DNA of 64,000 bases from Bernardetia sp. ABR2-2B. Its GTDB lineage: Bacteria; Bacteroidota; Bacteroidia; Cytophagales; Bernardetiaceae. Both the position numbers and the translations under genes were made by a program. The stretch covers positions 3,824,001 to 3,888,000 of the forward strand of contig NZ_CP147020.1 of the NCBI RefSeq assembly GCF_037126435.1, in the 5' to 3' direction. Positions 8,467-16,893 of this stretch are shown here, in pieces (position 1 is the first letter of the stretch; every line of letters begins with the position of its first letter). The notes beneath the pieces are model-generated. The model was not told the origin of the DNA. It was given only the letters and a program-made list of their open reading frames with translations, and did no database searches.

Positions 8467-9108
8467 TTAGTTCATCTGACTTTCAGATTTTAAAACAATA
8501 TTTTGACTCAAATTTGTTATTGAATTTGATTTCTTATCATTAGCTGTATAAAGCCATAATTCAAATTCACGCTCTTCTTGTAAGTTAGAATTTGGTGAGC
8601 CATTGATATTGACCCAACGCAAAATTTCCTTGTCTATCTCTTCCTTATTTTGTATTCTTTTATACAACGTACTACGATAAAGTTTGGAAGTTCCGAAAGC
8701 AAAACAAAAATTAGTAATTGCTATTAATTTTGTTCCTTTAAGTTTTAGGTTTTTCTTTACCCATTTTTTAGAGTAATTCAAATCCTTACGCAATAAAGAA
8801 TCTGCTTGTTTTTCGGTGATGCCTCCTAAAAGTGCGCTATCTCTTTCGGTAATCAAATGACCATAACCGATAGTACGATAACCTGCTGGACAATTATAAG
8901 GCTCTAACATTAGTCCTTCTCTGCTTTTTATGCGAGTGATAAGACTATCCCATGTGTAATGGGTTCTTACTTCATCTACTGTGGTTTCATCATTTTCATC
9001 ATCTTCAAAACTGATGGTCGGTTGAACGACTGGCGAGTTATAAGAAGAATTAAACGATGTAATGAATAAAACAAAAATTGACAAAGTAACTATTGAAACA
9101 TATCTCAT
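8467..9108 (-). CDS. Exported T4/lambda-R-type lysozyme (GH24)
   Basis: 213 residues. An N-terminal hydrophobic stretch (residues 5-19) acts as signal or anchor, followed by an acidic linker and a GH24 lysozyme domain (about 52-185). Signature residues are the catalytic Glu64 in IKSREGLMLEPY and TIGYGH at 79-84, followed by ITEKQADSLLRKDL. GH24 enzymes cut the glycan strands of peptidoglycan; with a signal sequence it would act in the periplasm. No phage genes are nearby, so it is probably a domesticated envelope-remodelling lysozyme. A good Bacteroidota promoter lies just upstream (9134-9166). Confidence 0.88.
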   Translation of the reverse strand: MRYVSIVTLSIFVLFITSFNSSYNSPVVQPTISFEDDENDETTVDEVRTHYTWDSLITRIKSREGLMLEPYNCPAGYRTIGYGHLITERDSALLGGITEKQADSLLRKDLNYSKKWVKKNLKLKGTKLIAITNFCFAFGTSKLYRSTLYKRIQNKEEIDKEILRWVNINGSPNSNLQEEREFELWLYTANDKKSNSITNLSQNIVLKSESQMN

Positions 9109-9133
9109 ATTTAGATTTGATGGTGAACGAGTG

Positions 9134-9166
9134 CAAAGGTAAGACCTTATTATTCATATATCCAAA
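9134..9166 (-). promoter_or_regulatory. Bacteroidota sigma-ABfr-type promoter for the lysozyme gene
   Basis: On the minus strand, TTTG (9166-9163), a 21-bp spacer and TACCTTTG (9141-9134) match the TTTG-N17-23-TAnnTTTG consensus. The predicted start of transcription is about 20 nt upstream of the ATG at 9108. Confidence 0.65.
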
Positions 9167-9487
9167 TCTTAACTAATTGTTTTTCAGAGTGTTATATTTT
9201 TGTTTTAAAGTGAAATAGCCTTTTTACCAAAATAAATTTTGTGTTTTTGCTCTTTTACAGAATCTCAACTCATTATAAGCGATGTAATTTATACTTTATT
9301 CTGAAACTGTAATCTTCATATAATTCTTACATAGAGACAAAAAAAAGAGCTAAAAAAACTGTTTTTGGAAGCAAACATTTTTTGGTTTTGTACGTACGGT
9401 GTAAAAAATGACCATTGGTCAGTTAAGTTTTTAGATTCAACCTTTGCTTAATACAATAGTAAAGTGGCTTTAAAACTACTTTAAGGA
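9167..9487. other. Non-coding gap with two short palindromes
   Basis: There is no supported ORF between the lysozyme promoter and the stop of yifB. The region contains GTACGTAC (9390-9397) and the interrupted palindrome TGACCA-T-TGGTCA (9409-9421). Either could bind a dimeric regulator. Nothing else is seen. Confidence 0.3.
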
Positions 9488-11026
9488 TTAGGAAACCCAA
9501 TCACTTCTATCCAAACTTCTGAACTGAATAGCCTCTGCAATGTGTGTCGTCTGTATAGTTGGGCTATCTTGGAGGTCTGCGATGGTTCTGGCTACTTTCA
9601 AAATCCTATCATATGCTCTTGCTGAAAGTCCTAATCTTTCCATTGCATTCTTTAAGAGGATTTTGCTCGTCTCATCTATCTTACAAATCTTTTTTACCAT
9701 TTGAGAAGGCATCATTGCATTTGAATGAACAGAATCTATCACTTTAAAGCGTTCTTCTTGTACTTTTCTTGCCTTGATAACACGATTTCGTATTTCTTCA
9801 CTACTTTCAGCCTTTCTATTTGCTGTCATTTCATCGAAAGAAACTGGCGTTACCTCAACATGTAAATCAATTCTATCTAATAAAGGACCGCTAATTTTGT
9901 TCAAATATCGATGGACAATACCTGTTCCACACACACATTCTTTTTCTGGATGGTTATAATATCCACAAGGACAAGGATTCATACTTGCAATGAGCATAAA
10001 ATTACAAGGAAACTCTACCGAAACTTTAGCTCTTGAAATGGTAACTTTTCTATCTTCTAAAGGCTGACGCAGAACCTCTAATACAGAACGTTTGTATTCT
10101 GGTAGTTCATCCAAAAATAAAACACCATTATGAGCTAATGAAATTTCACCCGGTTGAGGATTTCCACCACCACCCACCAGAGCGACATCACTAATCGTAT
10201 GATGAGGCGAACGGTAGGGACGAGTAGCAACAAGTGCAGCATTTTCTCCCAAATGCCCAGAAACAGAATGAATTTTGGTAGTTTCTAAGGCTTCATATAA
10301 AGAAAGAGGAGGTAAAATAGAAGACAAGCGTTTGGCAAGCATTGTCTTTCCTGCCCCTGGAGGTCCAATCATTATTACGTTATGTCCTCCTGCAGCAGCA
10401 ATTTCTAAAGCACGTTTTATATTTTCTTGACCCTGTACGTCTGCAAAATCAGCTTCATATTCGTTTTTCTGTTGAGCAAAAATTTCTCTCGTATCTATTT
10501 GTAAAGGTTCGATATTGAGTTCATCTTCAAAAAAACCGACTGCTTCTTCTAGTGTTTCGACAGGAATAATATCCAAATTATTGACGATAGCTGCCTCTTT
10601 TGCATTTTCTTTTGGTAAAACAAAACCTTTGAAACCTTGCTTTCTTGCTTCAATTGCAATAGAAAGAACTCCACGAATGGGGCGCAACTTCCCATCAAGA
10701 GCAAGTTCTCCCAAAACAATATACTTATCGAAATTTGGAGCTGTAATTTGGTCAGAAGCAACAAGCAAACCAAGCGCAATAGGTAAATCGTAAGCAGAGC
10801 CTTCTTTTCTGACATCAGCAGGTGCAAGGTTTACAACTACTTTTTGGCGAGGAATACGGAAACCTAATTGTTTTACGGCAGATTCTACACGCTGTTCGCT
10901 TTCCTTAACGGCACTATCAGCCAAGCCAACAATTACGATTTTTGTTCCCTTAATTACATTTACTTCTATGGTTATAATATTTGCTTCTACGCCCACTACG
11001 GACGCTCCAAAAGTTTTGGCTATCAT
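9488..11026 (-). CDS. comM: YifB/ComM family Mg-chelatase-like AAA+ ATPase
   Basis: 511 residues from the internal ATG at 11026. An upstream ATG (11077) would add 17 residues, but family members begin close to MIAKTFGASVVGVEA, so the shorter start is preferred. Domains in order: a Lon-substrate-like ChlI domain (about 20-145), an AAA+ core with Walker A GPPGAGKT at 221-228 and Walker B VLFLDELPE, a Cys cluster NPCPCGYYNHPEKECVCG, and a Mg-chelatase C-terminal domain ending in AEAIQFRSLDR. ComM helicase promotes branch migration during integration of transformed DNA in other bacteria. It is unlinked to other competence genes here. Confidence 0.93.
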   Translation of the reverse strand: MIAKTFGASVVGVEANIITIEVNVIKGTKIVIVGLADSAVKESEQRVESAVKQLGFRIPRQKVVVNLAPADVRKEGSAYDLPIALGLLVASDQITAPNFDKYIVLGELALDGKLRPIRGVLSIAIEARKQGFKGFVLPKENAKEAAIVNNLDIIPVETLEEAVGFFEDELNIEPLQIDTREIFAQQKNEYEADFADVQGQENIKRALEIAAAGGHNVIMIGPPGAGKTMLAKRLSSILPPLSLYEALETTKIHSVSGHLGENAALVATRPYRSPHHTISDVALVGGGGNPQPGEISLAHNGVLFLDELPEYKRSVLEVLRQPLEDRKVTISRAKVSVEFPCNFMLIASMNPCPCGYYNHPEKECVCGTGIVHRYLNKISGPLLDRIDLHVEVTPVSFDEMTANRKAESSEEIRNRVIKARKVQEERFKVIDSVHSNAMMPSQMVKKICKIDETSKILLKNAMERLGLSARAYDRILKVARTIADLQDSPTIQTTHIAEAIQFRSLDRSDWVS

Positions 11027-11147
11027 TTTTTTGAGTTTAAACTGTTCTTTATGACAGACTGAAACCATCAGCTGCATATTTTACATCATTGAATCTCAAA
11101 TTAATCAAAAAAATTACAATAAAATAGAGTTTAGAAATAAATAAGCA

Positions 11148-11201
11148 TAAAAAAACCTTATTCTAATTTGTATCTAGTAAATACAAAGTCAGAATAAGGC
11201 T
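11148..11201 (-). terminator. Strong terminator for the small lipoprotein gene
   Basis: On the minus strand the outer stem CCTTATTCT/AGAATAAGG (11191-11199 with 11156-11164) and inner stem TTTGTAT/ATACAAA are followed by a T run (A8 at 11148-11155 on the plus strand). It lies about 90 bp after the small gene at 11291-11467. Confidence 0.85.
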
Positions 11202-11290
11202 TTATAAAATCAAAACGCTACCAAATGCAATTTCTTTAATAAATATAAAGGGGATATAGAATTAAATAACTGATAGGTAGCGTTTGAATG

Positions 11291-11467
11291 CTATTTAGTA
11301 GTTGGAGTAGTGGAAGCTGAATAATGAGCAACTTCTATTTTTTTTGAATTTTTTTTAACTTTTGGTGCAGCACTTAGAGAACATTCTTCGTTACGTTCAC
11401 AAGCAACCATAATTGCTAAACCAAAAAAGAGAGTTAGCTGTAAAAGTATTAGTTTTTTGAGTTTCAT
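11291..11467 (-). CDS. Small lipoprotein, 58 residues
   Basis: Found by translating the gap: ATG at 11467 to TAG at 11291, 58 residues, MKLKKLILLQLTLFFGLAIM and onwards. The lysine start, 14-residue hydrophobic core and IMVAC give a lipoprotein signal with the lipidated Cys near residue 23. The short mature part ERNEECSLSAAPKVKK is basic, and the end is Ser/Thr-rich (SASTTPTTK). A strong terminator follows the stop. Coding potential is supported by the signal peptide plus terminator, not by homology; function unknown. Confidence 0.65.
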   Translation of the reverse strand: MKLKKLILLQLTLFFGLAIMVACERNEECSLSAAPKVKKNSKKIEVAHYSASTTPTTK

Positions 11468-11704
11468 AAAAAAATAATCTAGTGAGTAGTTTTGGGAGAT
11501 GTCTTTTTAATTAAAAAATAATTATTAAGTCATTTCACAATTTTATGAGTCTTGCTTTAATTCAAGGGGAATGAATTAATTTATTATGAATACAAAGTTA
11601 AGAGATTTAATGGCTTTTAGCGAAAAAAGAGCCATTTTATAAAAAGCACAATACTACAGTTTGAAGTACTTTTTGCTTACTTTTTACATCAATCACTTAT
11701 TAAA

Positions 11705-12616
11705 TTAGCTTTCTACTGGAAAATATAATGGGTCTGGATAGATAAATTTATATCCTAATATTTCTTGTGTTTTTTTTGAGCTAATTATCTTAAAATCAGG
11801 TGTTTTTTCATTATTTGAAAATGTAGGAGCTTCAAAATTATGCTCTATTGCATTCTTTTGATAAACCTTTTGACGAATTGGATGAACTGGGCACACTACG
11901 TTAAATACTTCAAAATGGTTACTTGCTTGATGGCTAAAAAAGCTGTTTTGATTCATTTTTTGAGCGATTAAGGCAATAATATTTATCAAATCCTTTCTAT
12001 GTATGAAATTTACAGGAATATAACCTGTTTTGAGATTGTTTTTTCCAGCAAAATACTTTCCTGCCACTCGTTTTGCTCCCATAAGTCCACCTGCTCGTAA
12101 AACCACAACTTCCAAATCTGCTTTTTTACAGGCTTCTATAAATACATTTTCAGCTTCAAAAATATCTTTTCGGTTAGCTTCTTCTAAAGTTTGGACATCT
12201 TTTTCAACAACTTCCTTATTTAGTGTTGTATCATAGTCTTTATAAACAGAAGTTGAACTAATAAAAATTACTTTTTTAGTTGCTTTATCACTTTCTAATA
12301 AATGATTTTTGATAAATTCCATTTGAGTTTTATAAAATTCCTTATTTTCTCCTTTTTTGTGTCTTGAGGGTGGGATATTTATCAGAGCAATATCTGTATC
12401 GAAAAAATCTCCAAAAAAATCATTAGAGTCAGACGAATATTTTTTTATATTTTCTTCATTCAATTCTAAATGAAAAGGTTTTATCCCTTCTTTTTCTAAA
12501 ATTGTTATTTTGTCTTTAGATGTAGTAGAACCATTTACTTTTTGACCTTCTTCTATGAAGAATTTGGCTGTTTCTAATCCAAGCCAACCACAACCTAAAA
12601 TACTAATTGAACTCAT
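11705..12616 (-). CDS. NAD(P)-binding epimerase/dehydratase-like protein (YeeZ-like)
   Basis: 303 residues. The N-terminal Rossmann motif is ILGCGWLGLETAKFF, with Gly-x-Gly-x-x-Gly at about 8-13. Next come TTSKDKITILEKEGIKPFHLEL, DIALINIPPS, and VIFISSTSVYKDYD, which carries the SDR Ser and Tyr. It then has RAGGLMGAKR. This order matches atypical extended SDRs such as YeeZ/YbjT-type proteins. No substrate can be assigned. It is transcribed alone, opposite the downstream terminator-bearing phosphatase region. Confidence 0.82.
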   Translation of the reverse strand: MSSISILGCGWLGLETAKFFIEEGQKVNGSTTSKDKITILEKEGIKPFHLELNEENIKKYSSDSNDFFGDFFDTDIALINIPPSRHKKGENKEFYKTQMEFIKNHLLESDKATKKVIFISSTSVYKDYDTTLNKEVVEKDVQTLEEANRKDIFEAENVFIEACKKADLEVVVLRAGGLMGAKRVAGKYFAGKNNLKTGYIPVNFIHRKDLINIIALIAQKMNQNSFFSHQASNHFEVFNVVCPVHPIRQKVYQKNAIEHNFEAPTFSNNEKTPDFKIISSKKTQEILGYKFIYPDPLYFPVES

Positions 12617-12762
12617 TTTTTATAATTTGATGATTTACTTAAAGAAACAAGAACAGATGAATTTGCTTTTAGTTTTGAGAAATCCTTGTAAAAAGGCAGA
12701 GTTTGAGTAAGAGTTTTATAGGAGAATGTGGTTGTTAGATTTTCTTAGATTTATTTCCATAA

Positions 12763-12796
12763 AAAAAGCTATCAGTTTTTATTCTGATAGCTTTTT
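12763..12796 (-). terminator. Terminator after receiver-SpoIIE phosphatase
   Basis: A perfect 13-bp stem AAAAAGCTATCAG (12763-12775) and CTGATAGCTTTTT (12784-12796) with an 8-nt loop. It has A/T runs on both sides, so it can work in both directions, and lies 21 bp after the stop of the minus-strand gene at 12817. Confidence 0.88.
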
Positions 12797-12816
12797 CTGA
12801 TTCTACTTTTTTTTGC

Positions 12817-14085
12817 TTAAAAACGCATTCCCATAACTAAAATATCATCAATTTGAGAACGGTCTCCTTTCCAAGATTTGAACTTTTCATCTAAGATTTG
12901 TTTTTGCTCTTCAATAGGTTTTTCATGAATTTCTTTTAATAAAGCTCTAAAGTTTTTGCTCATAAATTTTTCAGATTTTTCTCCTCCAAATTGGTCTTGA
13001 TAACCATCAGAAAAAAGATACAACATAATAGGCTCACTCAAATCTACTTCGTGGCGAGTATAATTTCTATCTAATTGAAACTGAACTCCTCCAATTGGAT
13101 ATTTATCTCCTTTTATGAGTGTCATTTCTCCATTTTTAAAGTAAACCAAAGGATTTTTTGCTCCTGAAAATTGTAATTTTTTGTTTTCTAAATCAATCAC
13201 ACAAAGAGCCAAATCCATTCCATCACGACTTTTATTTTCTTCTTGTCGCAATGCTTTTCTGACGCTATCATGAAGTTCGTTTAAAATTTTATCTGATTCT
13301 ATAACTCCTCTAGCGCTTACAATTTCGTTTAATAAATCGTTACCAATAAGTGACATAAATGCCCCTGGAACTCCGTGTCCTGTACAATCAGCAGCCGTTA
13401 CTACGATTTTGTTACCTTCTTTCAAAAACCAATAAAAATCTCCACTTACAATATCCCTAGGTTTGAAATAAATAAATGAGTCTGGAATTGATTCTTTGAT
13501 TTCCTCTACACGAGGCAAGGCAGCATCTTGAATTCGCTTTGCATAGTTGATACTTTCTGTAATACTCTGATTTTTTGCTTCAATAATTTCTTTCTGAACT
13601 GTAATTTCGTTTGTTCTTTCTTCTATTGTTTGCTCCAAATCTCTACTGTATCGCTCTAGTTTTTGGTGTAACTGCTCTTTTTCTGTGATAGATTCTTTTA
13701 AGCGTTTTACGTGTTTTATTGTTTTTGAAATTGTCGCTCCCAAATCATTAAAATTGATTGGCTTAGTTACAAAATCAAACGCTCCATTATTCATTGCTCT
13801 TCTGATATTTCTCATATCTCCATACGCCGAAACGATAACTGTCTGAACAGTTGGATTTACTACTTTTGTTTTGGAAAGTAGCGTAATTCCGTCCATTTCA
13901 GGCATATTTACATCACATAAAATGACATCAATATTTGGATTGTCTTTTAATTTGTCAAGAGCTTCAGCACCATTGGCAGCAAAAATAAACTCATATTCAT
14001 GATTGCGAAGTTGCTTTCTGAATTTTTGTTTCATCAAAAGCTGCACATCTGGTTCGTCATCTACAACCATTAATATTGTCGGCAT
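12817..14085 (-). CDS. Response regulator with SpoIIE/PP2C phosphatase output (RsbU-like)
   Basis: 422 residues. An N-terminal receiver domain (1-125) has Asp9/Asp10, phospho-acceptor Asp58 in LCDVNMPEMDG, and Lys in FVTKPIN. A coiled coil follows (about 130-195). The PP2C-type SpoIIE serine phosphatase domain (200-420) has FKPRDIVSGDFYWF, ADCTGHGVPGAFMS, KSRDGMDLALCVID and LYLFSDGYQDQFGG. Such proteins dephosphorylate anti-anti-sigma factors or other Ser-phosphoproteins when the receiver is phosphorylated. The phosphatase domain is very similar to that of the gene at 19466-23470. No histidine kinase is adjacent. Confidence 0.92.
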   Translation of the reverse strand: MPTILMVVDDEPDVQLLMKQKFRKQLRNHEYEFIFAANGAEALDKLKDNPNIDVILCDVNMPEMDGITLLSKTKVVNPTVQTVIVSAYGDMRNIRRAMNNGAFDFVTKPINFNDLGATISKTIKHVKRLKESITEKEQLHQKLERYSRDLEQTIEERTNEITVQKEIIEAKNQSITESINYAKRIQDAALPRVEEIKESIPDSFIYFKPRDIVSGDFYWFLKEGNKIVVTAADCTGHGVPGAFMSLIGNDLLNEIVSARGVIESDKILNELHDSVRKALRQEENKSRDGMDLALCVIDLENKKLQFSGAKNPLVYFKNGEMTLIKGDKYPIGGVQFQLDRNYTRHEVDLSEPIMLYLFSDGYQDQFGGEKSEKFMSKNFRALLKEIHEKPIEEQKQILDEKFKSWKGDRSQIDDILVMGMRF

Positions 14086-14446
14086 AGGATAGTTTATTTT
14101 ATAAGGAGGTATATTTTCTTCAGACAGATTTATAAAAATGGTTTTTTTATCTTATCTTTTTAATGAATAGTATAGTAAGACTTAGGCAAATTTAATGCAA
14201 AAAATTAGTTTACCCTAAACATACTCAAAACTTAGCATACAAACAAAACAAAACTGTCGATAAAGCGATTAAATTGCTCGGTAAACATCATAAAAACAGA
14301 AATAAAATAAACCGAAAGGGAACAATAATCACTCAAATTCAATTATTATTTAGTAAATTTAGAAACAGAATTTTGTTTTTAAGTCAAATTAATGTCATTA
14401 CTAACCCAACTGGTAACTATTTACTGGTAACTGATAACTGAAAAAA
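14086..14446. other. 361-bp divergent intergenic region
   Basis: There is no ORF. The region is AT-rich and should contain promoters for the phosphatase (minus) and the DUF3137 gene (plus). Its right end has short tandem words, GGTAACTATTTACTGGTAAC then TGATAACTGA (14411-14441), ending 5 bp before the ATG. Confidence 0.35.
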
Positions 14447-15607
14447 ATGCGTAGTTTTGCAGAATTTAAAGCTCTTTTTGATGAAGATTTACTTCCTCAT
14501 TTAGAAGAACTTAAAAAAGAACTTTCTTGGCGTAATATTCTTCAATTTGGAATTGTGATAGCTCTTGCTGCTATTTTGAGTGTTCTTTTTGTTTTGATAG
14601 CAATGGAAATTGTAGCTATTTGGATGGTTGTAATTCTTTCTGTTTTTCTGATTGCAGGAGCAATTTGGCAAGTACGAAAATTAGCAGACAGAAGAGATAT
14701 TCAATTGCGCTACAAAAAGACAGTTAATTCCAAACTCATTGAGTTTGTAGCTCCTAGAGGAGATTATGATGCAAATGGTTTTGTTTCATATAGCGATTTT
14801 GTGGATAGTGAGTTATTCAAACGTGAACCTGATTTTTATGGTGGTGATGATTTACTAACAACAAATCAAGATGGAGTAGAGGTGGAGTTTTCGGAAGTAA
14901 AAGCTGCTTGGGAAGAACAGAGTGAAGATATAAAAGGTAATGATTCTAGTCAGTGGCATGTTATTTTTGATGGAATTTTTATGGTTTCTTCGCTAAGTAA
15001 AAGTTTTCCTGATATGATTATTATTCCTGATGCTTCGAAGGGAAGCTTCGGACGTTTAGGATATGAGACCAAAAAAGCAAACGAACAACACGGAGAGTTT
15101 GTAGATGTTGAGCATCCAGAATTTAATGATTATTTTACAGCCTATGCTAAAGATGCCAAAAAAGCGAAAAGCATGATTAGTGAAGATTTTATGGATAAAG
15201 CCGTTGAAATAGCTCAAACCATTGAAGAACCTATTTATTTTTCATTCAAAGGACGAAAAATGTACGTTGCAATCCGTTATGACAAACCAATGTTTGAGTT
15301 TAATACGTATCTTGCAAACGTAACCAGTCCTGATAAACCCTATGAAATATTCAAAGAAATGGATTTCTTGGTAAGTATTGGAGCATCGCTAAATAGTATG
15401 CAAAGAAGAGCATCAAATCCATCAATGGATAGTTTTGGAGGAGGAATGACTGGAATGGGAGGAATTGGAAGTATGGGTGATTTTGGTGGAATGGAAAGAG
15501 AAAATATTCAATCATCAGAGGAAGGAATTGGAAGTTTGGGTTCTATGTCAGCAGATGATATAGGGCTTACTGATGAAGAAATCCGTGCTATGATGGAAGG
15601 AGAATAA
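14447..15607 (+). CDS. DUF3137 membrane protein
   Basis: 386 residues. Two adjacent membrane helices (about 28-52 and 54-74) come first, then a large soluble domain with the DUF3137 pattern: WHVIFDGIFMVSSLSKSFP, IIIPDASKG, VDVEHPEFNDYFTAYAKD, and FSFKGRKMYVAIRYDKPMFE. The C-terminal 70 residues are low-complexity, Gly/Met/Ser-rich (GGGMTGMGGIGSMGDFGG) and end in an acidic helix. The family has no known biochemical role. It is followed by divIC 50 bp downstream, probably in one transcript. Confidence 0.85.
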   Translation: MRSFAEFKALFDEDLLPHLEELKKELSWRNILQFGIVIALAAILSVLFVLIAMEIVAIWMVVILSVFLIAGAIWQVRKLADRRDIQLRYKKTVNSKLIEFVAPRGDYDANGFVSYSDFVDSELFKREPDFYGGDDLLTTNQDGVEVEFSEVKAAWEEQSEDIKGNDSSQWHVIFDGIFMVSSLSKSFPDMIIIPDASKGSFGRLGYETKKANEQHGEFVDVEHPEFNDYFTAYAKDAKKAKSMISEDFMDKAVEIAQTIEEPIYFSFKGRKMYVAIRYDKPMFEFNTYLANVTSPDKPYEIFKEMDFLVSIGASLNSMQRRASNPSMDSFGGGMTGMGGIGSMGDFGGMERENIQSSEEGIGSLGSMSADDIGLTDEEIRAMMEGE

Positions 15608-15657
15608 AACAGCAGTTTTAATAAAAAATTTAATTACAATTTAGTTTATTTTAGGTC

Positions 15658-15933
15658 ATGACTTTTTTTCAACGTATCAATAATTTTTACTTTTGGTTTT
15701 TCGTAGCATTTATAGTTTGGATGTTTTTTTTAGATGGAAATGATGTTTTGAATCAAATCCGTATGCGCCAAACATTGGAAGAGCTACAAGCCGAAAAAGA
15801 ATATTATAGTGAACAAATTAACCTTTTAAAAACAAAAAAGGAGCAAATAAACGATTCTAAAAGTCTAGAAGAAATTGCAAGAGAAAAATACCTCATGACA
15901 AAAGAAGGCGAAGATGTTTATGTGGTAGAATAA
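15658..15933 (+). CDS. divIC: FtsB/DivIC-type cell-division protein
   Basis: 91 residues, normal for the family: a short cytosolic tail, one membrane helix (about 10-27), a periplasmic leucine-zipper coiled coil (30-65), then ARE-K-Y motif SLEEIAREKYLMTKEGEDVYVVE typical of septum formation initiators. With FtsL and FtsQ-like partners it activates septal peptidoglycan synthesis. The gene sits just after the DUF3137 gene and just before the cassette-like array, the last core gene before foreign-looking DNA. Confidence 0.9.
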   Translation: MTFFQRINNFYFWFFVAFIVWMFFLDGNDVLNQIRMRQTLEELQAEKEYYSEQINLLKTKKEQINDSKSLEEIAREKYLMTKEGEDVYVVE

Positions 15934-15940
15934 ATAAAGG

Positions 15941-15961
15941 TAGAAGTCAGATTTTAGAAGT
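15941..15961 (+). repeat. Copy of a dispersed intergenic word
   Basis: AGAAGTCAGATTTTAGAAGT is found here and again identically at 28922-28941. Inverted, diverged copies occur at about 29183-29200 and 44861-44886. The following TTAGAACTGAAAG also recurs at 44807. Confidence 0.6.
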
Positions 15962-16101
15962 TAGAACTGAAAGTCAGCGTAGCTAATTAACTTAATTCTA
16001 CTTTCTATATTTTTGCTTTGAAGTAGATAACATTAGTTCTTTTTTAATAATTGAACGCAGTTACGTTTATAAATGAGTTGTGCTTAATGTGAATAAAACG
16101 A

Positions 16102-16668
16102 ATGAAAGTAGCCTACGACAAATACTATGAGACAGAAAACTTGTTCGGAGAACCTTATCCCGAATTGATTGAGTTTTTTGCTGAATATTCCAGAAAAGGG
16201 AAGGCGCTTGACTTGGGTTGCGGACAAGGAAGAGATGTAATTGCTTTGGCTCGACTTGGCTACTCTGTAACTGGAATTGATAACTCAAAAGTCGGTATTG
16301 ACCAAATGAACCAAATCGGACAAAATGAAAATTTGGACTTGGTCGGGCAAGTCGGAGACATTTATGCATTTGACGGTTTTAATGAGTTTGACATTGTTCT
16401 TATGAACAGTATGTTTCATTTTGCCAAGAATGATAGGGAAAAAGAAATTGGACTGATTAAGAAAATCGTTTCGGAAATAAGAAACGGAAGTCTTGTGGTG
16501 GTTTGTATTCAGGATACAGGAGACAAAGTCCAAATTCTAAACAAAGCAATTGACTTTGAAAGAAAACTTAAACGACTATATGAGAAAGAATTTAAGTACG
16601 TATTTGAAGACAGTGACAGCAGACATAAATCTGAAACTGATTATCGAATGATAGTTATTGAAAAATAA
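16102..16668 (+). CDS. Class I SAM-dependent methyltransferase (TehB-like)
   Basis: 188 residues. Motif I is ALDLGCGQGRDVIALARLGYSVTGID (about residues 34-59) with the acidic end of strand two in GID, then motif with DIVLMNSMFHF. There is no methyl-acceptor signature, so the substrate is unknown; small-molecule (tellurite/thiol-like) methyltransferases share this layout. It is the first gene of the cassette-like array, starting 15 bp after the 5' box and ending 6 bp before the matching 3' box. That tight fit is typical of cassettes, with almost no room for a promoter. Confidence 0.88.
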   Translation: MKVAYDKYYETENLFGEPYPELIEFFAEYSRKGKALDLGCGQGRDVIALARLGYSVTGIDNSKVGIDQMNQIGQNENLDLVGQVGDIYAFDGFNEFDIVLMNSMFHFAKNDREKEIGLIKKIVSEIRNGSLVVVCIQDTGDKVQILNKAIDFERKLKRLYEKEFKYVFEDSDSRHKSETDYRMIVIEK

Positions 16669-16674
16669 AAACAC

Positions 16675-16880
16675 TAAGCACAACACGGTATATAGCAAAT
16701 AGGGCGTTCGGTGGACTACGAAAGTTCAGTGCTATTTACCATCACCGCCAAATCGTTGATTTGGCTTTTAAGAATGAATAAATTAAAAACAAAATACAAC
16801 GTTTTGGCTCAGTGCAAATTTGAAAGTTTATCGCTTTCTTCTTCCCTACTTGCCATATACTAACCGTTATGCCCAATTGT
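16675..16880 (+). repeat. attC-like spacer 1, long imperfect hairpin
   Basis: It starts with TAAGCACAAC and ends with GTTATGCCCAATTGT. Inside, GTATATAGCAAATAGGG (16688-16704) is complementary, with two mismatches, to CCCTACTTGCCATATAC (16844-16860). The two ends can therefore pair as in a folded attC site, with about 140 nt between the arms. Confidence 0.55.
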
Positions 16881-16893
16881 AATATGACAACAA

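Noticed and set aside
11027-11077. Longer start for comM
   Set aside because: The added 17 residues are unlike family N-termini, which begin near MIAKTFG.
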